A stretch of 5,343 bases of DNA. It comes from an uncultured Thermomicrobiales bacterium (GTDB lineage Bacteria; Chloroflexota; Chloroflexia; Thermomicrobiales; Thermomicrobiaceae). This document shows, piece by piece, positions 1 to 5,343 of the stretch; position 1 is the first letter of the stretch, and the number at the start of each line of letters is the position of its first letter. Position numbers and translations under genes: made by a program. The DNA is taken from positions 1 to 5,343 of the forward strand of contig CALAGB010000526.1 in assembly GCA_937891245.1 (NCBI GenBank), given 5' to 3'. Below the pieces are notes generated by a model. The model was not told where the DNA came from. It saw only the letters and a list, made by a program, of their open reading frames with translations, and did not search any database.

Positions 1-825
1 CAGCAAACCCTGCCGGTCCGCCCAGGCGTGCTTGGAGAGATCGTCGTAGACAATCAGCGCGTCTCCGCCCGCCTCCATGAACTCTTCGCCCATGGCAGTG
101 CCGGCGTACGGAGCGATGTACTGCTGCGATGCCGGGTCGGAGGCCGACGCGGCAACGACGATCGTGTGGTTCATCGCACCTTCGCGCTCGAGAATCGCGA
201 CCGTCTGTGCGATCTGCGCGCGCTTCTGGCCGATCGCGACGTAGATGCAGATAACGTTCGAGCGCTTCTGGTTGATGATCGTATCGATCGCGATGGCCGT
301 CTTACCGGTCTGACGGTCGCCGATGATCAATTCGCGCTGGCCACGGCCGAGCGGGATCATGCTGTCGATCGCCTTGAGGCCGGTCTGCAACGGCGTATCG
401 ATGTTCTGGCGCGCGATCACGCCTGGAGCGATACGCTCAATGTTGCGCAATTTTTCAGTTTGAATTGGACCCTTGCCGTCGATCGGCTGGCCGAGTGCGT
501 TCACGACACGGCCGACCATCGCCTCGCCGACCGGCACACTGACGATACGTCCGGTCGATTTGACCTCGTCGCCCTCTTCAATGTCGGTGTACTCGCCCAG
601 AATGATAACGCCGACCGAGTCCTCCAACAGGTTGAAAGCCATACCGAGGGCGCCGGTCGAGAATTCGACCAGCTCGTTCGCCATGACGTCGCGCAGGCCG
701 TACACCGTGGCGATACCGTCACCGACCTCGACCACGTAGCCGACGTTGGTAACGACCATCTTTTCGCCGTAGGTCTCGATCTGTTGCCGGAGTATGCTAC
801 TGATCTCGGTTGGTCGTACGACCAT
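1..825 (-). CDS. atpA: ATP synthase F1 subunit alpha, N-terminal 275 residues (cut by window edge)
   Basis: Alpha subunit of the F1 catalytic head. It alternates with beta in the hexamer and holds the non-catalytic nucleotide sites. The translation opens MVVRPTEISSILRQQIETYG. Residues 25-95 form the N-terminal beta-barrel (GDGIATVYGL at 35-44, FNLLEDSVGVI at 64-74). The nucleotide-binding domain follows: the P-loop GDRQTGKT is at 169-176, the numbering known for the E. coli protein, preceded by PLGRGQRELIIG. The Walker B-like strand is ALIVYDDLSK at 256-265. The start at 825 has a strong AGGAGG 4 bases upstream. The gene follows atpH after 90 bases and about half lies beyond base 1. The last residues (ADRQGLL) depart from the family's usual AYRQxSLLL; see findings. 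A 269-codon plus-strand frame lying over it (28-837) is judged spurious. Identity is certain. Confidence 0.98.
   Translation of the reverse strand, partial: MVVRPTEISSILRQQIETYGEKMVVTNVGYVVEVGDGIATVYGLRDVMANELVEFSTGALGMAFNLLEDSVGVIILGEYTDIEEGDEVKSTGRIVSVPVGEAMVGRVVNALGQPIDGKGPIQTEKLRNIERIAPGVIARQNIDTPLQTGLKAIDSMIPLGRGQRELIIGDRQTGKTAIAIDTIINQKRSNVICIYVAIGQKRAQIAQTVAILEREGAMNHTIVVAASASDPASQQYIAPYAGTAMGEEFMEAGGDALIVYDDLSKHAWADRQGLL
811..824. repeat. 14-base perfect palindrome over the atpA start codon
   Basis: TGGTCGTACGACCA reads the same on both strands. It includes two bases of the atpA ATG (823-825) and codons 2-5. In the mRNA it could fold as a 5-bp stem with a GUAC loop, pairing part of the start codon. 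This is read directly; function is inferred. A matching 16-base palindrome lies at the atpB start. Confidence 0.6.
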
Positions 826-829
826 ATTC

Positions 830-835
830 CCTCCT
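830..835 (-). promoter_or_regulatory. Ribosome binding site of atpA
   Basis: AGGAGG on the minus strand, 4 bases (GAAT) before the ATG at 825-823. It is one of the strongest Shine-Dalgarno matches in the window and fixes the atpA start. An upstream ATG at 883-881 is out of frame and has no such site. Confidence 0.85.
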
Positions 836-915
836 GATTACGACTCGGCTGCGTTGGGCGTTCTCGTTACTCGTTTCGACCATGAATTCAAGCTATTGGC
901 GCCGCCGACCGCTCG

Positions 916-1449
916 CTAGCGACCCATCCGTTTCCGCAACTGTTTCAACTGCGTGACCACACTTCCATCAAGAAGCATATCCCCGATTCGCACTACGATT
1001 CCGCCAATAATCTCCGGATCAACGTGCGTCGTTATTTCAAGCTCTTTGCCGACCATCTGCTGGATCTTGGTGCGAACCAACTCGAGTTCGGCCGGTTCCA
1101 GCTCGATGGCTGTCGTTACATCCGCAATGGCGACACCACGATCTTCGAGTACCAGTGAGTGAAAGACTTCGACGATCTGTGGCAGCTGTTGCAGACGATC
1201 GCGCTCCAGCAACATCAGCGCCAGATTACGCACGCCCTGCTGTTGCTCGCTCGGAACCAACGAGCGGAGTGCCGTCTGTTTGTCTTCGACGGACACCGCC
1301 GGATGCTCGAAGAATTCCTCGGATTCCGGATTCCCGAGCGTCGCGGAAAGGCGATTGAGATCGCGCTCCCACTCGTCAAGCCTGCCATGTTCCTTCGCCA
1401 CATCGAACGCGGCTTGCGCGTAGCGTTTGGCCGCTCCGCCAACGGACAT
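916..1449 (-). CDS. atpH: ATP synthase F1 subunit delta
   Basis: Delta subunit (OSCP homologue), which joins the top of the alpha3beta3 head to the b-subunit peripheral stalk. At 177 residues it has the usual family length. The N-terminal helical domain shows the family opening AAKRYAQAAFDVAKEHG (6-22). The middle holds the N..L.LLERDRLQQLPQI helix (75-92). The C-terminal domain ends in the diagnostic DPEIIGGIVVRIGD...DGSVVTQLKQL (144-171). The start at 1449 is supported by AGGAGG 7 bases upstream; the stop is TAG at 918-916. It lies 23 bases after atpF and 90 bases before atpA, in the normal operon position. In the 90-base gap (826-915) I see only the atpA ribosome binding site and an 8-base TGAATTCA palindrome at 883-890, with no terminator. 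Low sequence conservation is normal here; order and C-terminal motif make the call secure. Confidence 0.96.
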   Translation of the reverse strand: MSVGGAAKRYAQAAFDVAKEHGRLDEWERDLNRLSATLGNPESEEFFEHPAVSVEDKQTALRSLVPSEQQQGVRNLALMLLERDRLQQLPQIVEVFHSLVLEDRGVAIADVTTAIELEPAELELVRTKIQQMVGKELEITTHVDPEIIGGIVVRIGDMLLDGSVVTQLKQLRKRMGR

Positions 1450-1455
1450 CCGTCA
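1440..1455 (-). promoter_or_regulatory. Possible small hairpin presenting the atpH start codon in its loop
   Basis: ACGG (1453-1450) can pair with CCGT (1445-1442), leaving ATGT as a tetraloop that contains the atpH start codon. Two flanking G-U wobbles could lengthen the stem to 6 bp. The structure is short and could arise by chance. If real it would expose rather than hide the AUG. Confidence 0.25.
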
Positions 1456-1456
1456 T

Positions 1457-1462
1457 CCTCCT
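1457..1462 (-). promoter_or_regulatory. Ribosome binding site of atpH
   Basis: AGGAGG on the minus strand with a 7-base spacer (ATGACGG) to the ATG at 1449-1447. It lies in the 23-base gap after the atpF stop and decides the atpH start. Confidence 0.85.
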
Positions 1463-1472
1463 ACGGTCCGGC

Positions 1473-1979
1473 TTATGCCTGGAACCGACCTTCGCCGCTC
1501 GCCTCGGCCAATGTCTCTTCGATCAACTTCTGCTGCTGGCCGTGATCGAGCTCTTTGCGTACGATTTTGGTTGCCGCGGAGATCGCCAGATCGGCGACTT
1601 CCTGGCGGAGCTGCTGCCACGACTGTTCGCGTTCGGCTTCGATTGCGGCGCGGGCCTGTTCCTGTATCTGTGCGGCCACAACCTGTGCCTGCTCTTTGGA
1701 CCGCGCGACGGTCTGATCCGCCGATTCACGGGCGGCGGCCAGCAGCTTCTGCGCATCGCGCCGCGCTTCCCCGAGAATTTCCTCGTTGCGTGCCTGGGTT
1801 GCGGCCAACTCTTTCTGCATGCGATCAGCCGCCTGCATGCTCTCTTCAATCCGCGCGCGCCGCTGATCGATCATGTTCGTGATCGGTCCCAGCGCAAACT
1901 TCCAGAAGAGACCGAGGAAAATAATGAAGGCGATCAGCTGTGCAACTAATGTCCAGCCATCTACTCCAAGTGCACTCAT
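1473..1979 (-). CDS. atpF: ATP synthase Fo subunit b
   Basis: Subunit b of the peripheral stator stalk, which holds the alpha3beta3 head against rotor torque and contacts subunit a in the membrane. It has 168 residues, typical length. There is one N-terminal membrane helix (about 9-31, WTLVAQLIAFIIFLGLFWKF), then GPITNMIDQRRARIEESM, the usual helix-to-stalk junction. A long charged, Ala-rich coiled-coil runs from about 40 to 125. The C-terminal delta-contact region is LAISAATKIVRKELD (131-145). The start at 1979 is preceded by a modest GGGTAGGG ribosome site (1983-1990, minus strand). The stop is TAA at 1475-1473. Only one b-type gene is present, so the stalk is probably a b2 homodimer. It is separated from atpE by 133 bases holding two hairpins, and from atpH by 23 bases. 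Confidence 0.97.
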   Translation of the reverse strand: MSALGVDGWTLVAQLIAFIIFLGLFWKFALGPITNMIDQRRARIEESMQAADRMQKELAATQARNEEILGEARRDAQKLLAAARESADQTVARSKEQAQVVAAQIQEQARAAIEAEREQSWQQLRQEVADLAISAATKIVRKELDHGQQQKLIEETLAEASGEGRFQA

Positions 1980-1989
1980 TTACCCTACC

Positions 1990-2011
1990 CTTTGGTCGGG
2001 ACGACCGAAAG
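1990..2011 (-). promoter_or_regulatory. Imperfect hairpin next to the atpF ribosome binding site
   Basis: On the minus strand CTTTCGGTC (2011-2003) pairs with GACCAAAG (1997-1990), with one bulged base and a loop of 5 bases (3 if G-C closes it). The stem touches the first G of the GGGTAGGG Shine-Dalgarno run. It is not followed by a U-run, so it is not a canonical terminator. A role in atpF initiation is inference. Confidence 0.4.
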
Positions 2012-2018
2012 CGCTTTC
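2007..2018. repeat. 12-base perfect palindrome in the atpE-atpF gap
   Basis: GAAAGCGCTTTC is identical on both strands. It overlaps the arm of the hairpin at 1990-2011, so the two could not form together in RNA. As DNA it resembles a dimer-binding site in form only; no regulator is identified. Confidence 0.4.
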
Positions 2019-2068
2019 ATTCGAAACGTCCGTCATCGAGGTAAACGTCGCCCATCATCGACTGATAC

Positions 2069-2105
2069 GCTCGATGGCGCTCTCGTTCAGAGCGCCATCG
2101 CCAGC
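2069..2105 (-). promoter_or_regulatory. Strong intercistronic hairpin just downstream of atpE
   Basis: CGATGGCGCTCT (2100-2089 on the minus strand) pairs perfectly with AGAGCGCCATCG (2083-2072) around a 5-base loop (GAACG). Three more pairs (GCT/AGC) extend the stem past a 2-base bulge. It begins 7-12 bases after the atpE stop codon. No U-run follows, so Rho-independent termination is unlikely, and the operon clearly continues into atpF. Such stems typically stabilise the upstream 3' end against exonucleases or act as processing sites. That role is inferred and would favour the c subunit, needed in many copies. Confidence 0.65.
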
Positions 2106-2112
2106 ATCAATC

Positions 2113-2358
2113 TTAGAGAACGAACGCGATAACGATTGCGATAACCAGGGCGTAAATCGCGACGGCCTCGGCCAGCGCGGCACCAATGATCATCGTTGTA
2201 CGAATCGCGCCTTCTGCCTCTGGATTGCGACCGAGAGCTTCCATCGCGCCCCGGACCGCGAGACCAATTCCGATGCCAGGGCCGATAGATCCGAGGCCCA
2301 TTGCCAGCGCCGCCGCCATCGGAATGACTACAGACGGATCGGTAACATTGGAAAACAC
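2113..2358 (-). CDS. atpE: ATP synthase Fo subunit c (proton-type)
   Basis: Subunit c, the hairpin protein that forms the rotating ring of Fo. It has 81 residues with two membrane helices (about 10-37 and 54-80) joined by the polar loop RNPEAEG (44-50). Helix 1 carries the Gly-rich packing motif GLGSIGPGIGIG (21-32). Helix 2 carries the ion-binding carboxylate Glu64 in GAALAEAVAIY. The positions that supply sodium ligands in Na+-type rings (Gln in helix 1, Ser-Thr after the Glu) are Ile31, Ala65 and Val66 here, so proton coupling is expected. The start is GTG at 2358-2356; GAGGGGAG lies 10 bases upstream, a rather long spacer. The next in-frame Met (residue 14) would truncate helix 1, so GTG is preferred. 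The stop is TAA. Gaps of 105 and 133 bases on either side both hold hairpins. Confidence 0.97.
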   Translation of the reverse strand: MFSNVTDPSVVIPMAAALAMGLGSIGPGIGIGLAVRGAMEALGRNPEAEGAIRTTMIIGAALAEAVAIYALVIAIVIAFVL

Positions 2359-2376
2359 GCTCGACGTTCTCCCCTC
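2350..2376 (-). promoter_or_regulatory. atpE ribosome binding site with possible sequestering hairpin
   Basis: The Shine-Dalgarno run GAGGGGAG (2376-2369) lies 10 bases before the GTG start. GGAGAAC (2372-2366) can pair with GTTTTCC (2356-2350), including one G-U, around a 9-base loop. That would occlude the site and the last G of the start codon. Pairing is read from sequence; regulation is inferred and the stem is not strong. Confidence 0.35.
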
Positions 2377-2421
2377 TTCGGCCCGCCGCGACGAACCGAT
2401 CCAAACCTAGAAACGCAACCT

Positions 2422-2446
2422 GCGCCCATAAGAGAATAGCGCCCAT
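2422..2446. repeat. 8-base direct repeat in the atpB-atpE gap
   Basis: GCGCCCAT occurs at 2422-2429 and again at 2439-2446, 17 bases apart start to start. The second copy overlaps one arm of the hairpin at 2444-2461. It is short and may be coincidental. Confidence 0.3.
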
Positions 2447-2461
2447 TCCGCCATCGGAATG
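2444..2461 (-). promoter_or_regulatory. Intercistronic hairpin right after atpB
   Basis: CATTCCG and CGGAATG form a perfect 7-bp stem around a 4-base loop (ATGG on the minus strand). It starts 2 bases after the atpB stop codon. No U-run follows, so it is not a standard terminator. Its placement parallels the stronger hairpin after atpE, suggesting mRNA 3'-end protection or segmental processing; this is inference. Confidence 0.5.
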
Positions 2462-2463
2462 AG

Positions 2464-3312
2464 CTAGTCTCCGGATGCCGACGCCTCCACCGCGTGGCGC
2501 GCCCGCACCCCCGACTCCTGCTCAAAGCTCTCCTCGACATGATCATCATGCACATCGGCCGCGGCCAATGAGATGTAGATCAACGTCAGGATCGCGAACA
2601 CCAACGCCTGAATAAACCCGAACAGAACCTCAAGGTACAGGAAGACCACCGGTATCACGAAGCCGATGACCGTGATTTTGATCGCGGCGGCGATGGAGTA
2701 CATGATCGTCAACAGAACATCGCCCGCGAAGATATTCCCGAAAAGTCGGAATGAGAGCGAAACGATTCGGGCAGTCTCTGCGATCACCTCGATTGGGAAG
2801 ACAAAGACTGGCGTCGCCAGGTGCTTGAGGCGCCCCCGGAAGCCATGTGCTCTGATACCGAGGTACTGGAACATCACATAGCTGACCAGTGCCATCGCGA
2901 CGGTCATATTGAGGTCGGATGTTGGCGGGCGAATGATCGGAAGATGTTCGGTTTCGCCACCGACGTGATGAACAAGGTAAATGGAACCGAGGCCGGGCAA
3001 GAGTTCAACGTAATTGGCAAAGAGGATGAAGATGAAGAGACCGCCGATGACCGGGAAAATACTCCGGCCCAGCCGCTTGCCGGCTGCCCCTTCTACCAAT
3101 CCAAGCAGGAACTCGACCGCCATCTCCACGATGCTTTGACCGCCGGAGGGCACAAGCGTTGCCCGTCGCGCCACAAAGGTGCCGATGATGAGCAACAGCG
3201 CCATCACGATCAGCATCATGAAAAAGGAGTTGGTGACCGGGAATTCGAAATCGGTTCCGGGGATCGGAATGTGCCAGAGCGCCTGAGGTGCGACTTCGAC
3301 ATGAACGTTCAT
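2464..3312 (-). CDS. atpB: ATP synthase Fo subunit a
   Basis: Subunit a, the Fo stator subunit that provides the proton half-channels beside the c-ring. It has 282 residues. The N-terminus has an APQALWHIPIPG...FPVTNSFF segment seen in long bacterial a subunits. Hydrophobic helices lie at about 28-48, 85-105, 135-152, 200-222 and 230-252. The essential stator arginine is Arg189 in SLSFRLFGNIFAGD (185-198). The last helix carries LEVLFGFIQALVFAILT, with Glu229 and Gln235 in the usual channel positions. A hydrophilic, acidic and His-containing tail of about 30 residues (253-282) follows. The start at 3312 has AAGGA 5 bases upstream; the site is fused with the upstream gene's TAA stop, implying translational coupling. 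The stop is TAG at 2466-2464. Confidence 0.97.
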   Translation of the reverse strand: MNVHVEVAPQALWHIPIPGTDFEFPVTNSFFMMLIVMALLLIIGTFVARRATLVPSGGQSIVEMAVEFLLGLVEGAAGKRLGRSIFPVIGGLFIFILFANYVELLPGLGSIYLVHHVGGETEHLPIIRPPTSDLNMTVAMALVSYVMFQYLGIRAHGFRGRLKHLATPVFVFPIEVIAETARIVSLSFRLFGNIFAGDVLLTIMYSIAAAIKITVIGFVIPVVFLYLEVLFGFIQALVFAILTLIYISLAAADVHDDHVEESFEQESGVRARHAVEASASGD

Positions 3313-3314
3313 GT
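3299..3314. repeat. 16-base perfect palindrome over the atpB start codon
   Basis: ACATGAACGTTCATGT is identical on both strands and contains the whole atpB ATG (3312-3310). In mRNA it can form a 6-bp stem (ACAUGA/UCAUGU) with an ACGU loop that pairs the start codon. It partly encodes residues MNVH, so coding constraint contributes. A function in initiation or protein binding is inferred. Confidence 0.6.
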
Positions 3315-3317
3315 GCG

Positions 3318-3323
3318 TCCTTA
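3318..3323 (-). promoter_or_regulatory. atpB ribosome binding site fused with the upstream stop codon
   Basis: TAAGGA on the minus strand holds the stop codon of the AtpZ-like gene (TAA) and the AAGGA Shine-Dalgarno of atpB. There is a 5-base spacer to the ATG at 3312-3310. This arrangement suits ribosome hand-over between the two genes. Confidence 0.7.
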
Positions 3324-3608
3324 CTCGTCAAGACTCTCGGTTTGATCCGCGCGCTGCTTATCGCGCTGCGGGCGAATCGACGGCCGCCGCGGCGGGGTCA
3401 TTACAGCCAGTTGGTATAACAGATACCCGGAAACCACCAGACCAAATACGACGCCCACCAGGGCCAAAACCGGCGATGTACTCAGCCATCGATCGAGAAG
3501 TATTCCTCCGCCGATGCATAGTAAAAGACTGGCTACAATTGAGCAACCTAATCCGGATGCCGCGCCGATTGCTCGCCAGTCTTGTCGGTCCCGAGGAGAG
3601 TCATCCAT
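3321..3608 (-). CDS. atpZ: AtpZ/AtpI-family small membrane protein of the ATP synthase operon
   Basis: A 95-residue protein with two predicted membrane helices (about 17-38 and 46-69). Helix 1 ends in GGGILLDRWL, the Gly-rich turn with an Asp (Asp39) typical of the AtpZ/AtpI family. Pro46 and a Gly-rich second helix (GVVFGLVVSGYLLYQL) follow, then a basic tail (73-87) that probably faces the cytoplasm. Family members precede atpB in many bacterial operons and are implicated in ring assembly or Mg2+ supply; which applies here cannot be told. The two-helix topology fits AtpZ better than four-helix AtpI. The start at 3608 is set by AGGAGG 4 bases upstream, and the stop TAA lies 8 bases before atpB. 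Codons 4-5 (TCTCCT) contain CTCCT, complementary to the start's own AGGAG, which could mask it. Confidence 0.85.
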   Translation of the reverse strand: MDDSPRDRQDWRAIGAASGLGCSIVASLLLCIGGGILLDRWLSTSPVLALVGVVFGLVVSGYLLYQLAVMTPPRRPSIRPQRDKQRADQTESLDE

Positions 3609-3612
3609 ACGC

Positions 3613-3618
3613 CCTCCT
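3613..3618 (-). promoter_or_regulatory. Ribosome binding site of the AtpZ-like gene
   Basis: AGGAGG on the minus strand, 4 bases (GCGT) before the ATG at 3608-3606. AGGAG (3618-3614) is complementary to CTCCT at 3598-3594 within codons 4-5, giving a possible 5-bp stem with a 15-base loop. Confidence 0.8.
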
Positions 3619-3629
3619 GTCGATTGCGA

Positions 3630-3659
3630 ATACTATCACAATCTCCGGAAGCAAGGCAA
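3630..3659 (-). promoter_or_regulatory. Putative sigma-70-type promoter of the atp operon
   Basis: In the 56-base gap between pyrG and the AtpZ-like gene, the minus strand has TTGCCT (3659-3654), an 18-base spacer, and TAGTAT (3635-3630). TG-A precedes the latter, giving an extended -10 (TGATAGTAT). The gap is clearly richer in A/T than the flanking genes. Initiation near 3623 would leave a leader of about 15 bases holding the AGGAGG site. No terminator is visible between pyrG and this element, so read-through from pyrG is also possible. The match is by eye only. Confidence 0.4.
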
Positions 3660-3664
3660 TTTGG

Positions 3665-5320
<1,656 letters not shown>

Positions 5321-5343
5321 GCTCTCCCGAACCTTCCGGCGTC

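Noticed and set aside
28..837. A 269-codon plus-strand open frame spanning almost all of the atpA fragment
   Set aside because: It is fully antisense to a certain atpA, its protein is rich in Arg/Asp/Leu from complementary codons, and it matches no family I know. Long antisense frames are common opposite GC-rich conserved genes.
800..883. A short minus-strand frame starting at the ATG at 883-881, overlapping the atpA start
   Set aside because: It is out of frame with atpA, lacks a Shine-Dalgarno and ends soon inside atpA.
2018..2059. A 13-codon minus-strand mini-ORF (MMGDVYLDDGRFE) in the atpE-atpF gap
   Set aside because: No convincing ribosome site precedes it and such short frames arise easily by chance.
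2069..2105. Reading the atpE-downstream hairpin as a Rho-independent terminator
   Set aside because: No U-run follows on the minus strand, and essential atpF, atpH and atpA lie downstream in the same direction.
2087..2446. A 119-codon minus-strand frame covering atpE and its gap
   Set aside because: Overlaps atpE in another frame; Arg/Gly-rich and without motif, while atpE in its own frame is a textbook c subunit.
2821..3345. A 174-codon plus-strand frame opposite atpB
   Set aside because: Antisense to atpB and very rich in His, Asp, Glu and Arg, as expected from the complement of hydrophobic codons; it is not a plausible protein.

Overview
The window carries a compact block of genes all on the minus strand. 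In transcription order (right to left) they are pyrG (CTP synthase), a small two-helix AtpZ/AtpI-family membrane protein, and atpB, atpE, atpF, atpH and the first 275 codons of atpA. This is the front part of a bacterial F1Fo ATP synthase operon in the classical order a, c, b, delta, alpha. The gamma, beta and epsilon genes would lie beyond base 1. I support no plus-strand gene; the long plus-strand open frames are antisense shadows of these genes.

The DNA is moderately GC-rich. The wording of the CTP synthase N-terminus, the long subunit a with its N-terminal extension, and the alpha subunit sequence ending in DLSKHAW all resemble Chloroflexota, perhaps a Thermomicrobia-like lineage. That placement is recalled similarity, not a search result. 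The c subunit carries the ion-binding Glu64 but lacks the usual sodium ligands, so the enzyme should be proton-coupled.

Layout: 5320-3665 pyrG; 3664-3609 an AT-richer 56-base gap with a plausible extended -10 promoter for the atp operon; 3608-3321 AtpZ/AtpI-like; 8 bases later atpB (3312-2464); a 105-base gap with a hairpin; atpE (2358-2113, GTG start); a 133-base gap with a strong hairpin and a second, weaker one; atpF (1979-1473); a 23-base gap; atpH (1449-916); a 90-base gap without clear structure; atpA (825 to beyond base 1). No stretch over 300 bases lacks a gene.

The genes are housekeeping. The less expected content lies between and at the gene starts. Hairpins sit just after the stop codons of atpB and atpE. 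Perfect palindromes of 16 and 14 bases overlap the start codons of atpB and atpA. Weaker self-complementary structures sit at the starts of atpZ, atpE, atpF and atpH. Together they suggest RNA-level tuning of subunit stoichiometry, which is an inference. Two protein oddities deserve a check: a Gln-to-His change in the glutaminase motif of PyrG, and a divergent last few codons of atpA at the window edge. I see no mobile element, CRISPR, tRNA or rRNA, and no clear new biological system.
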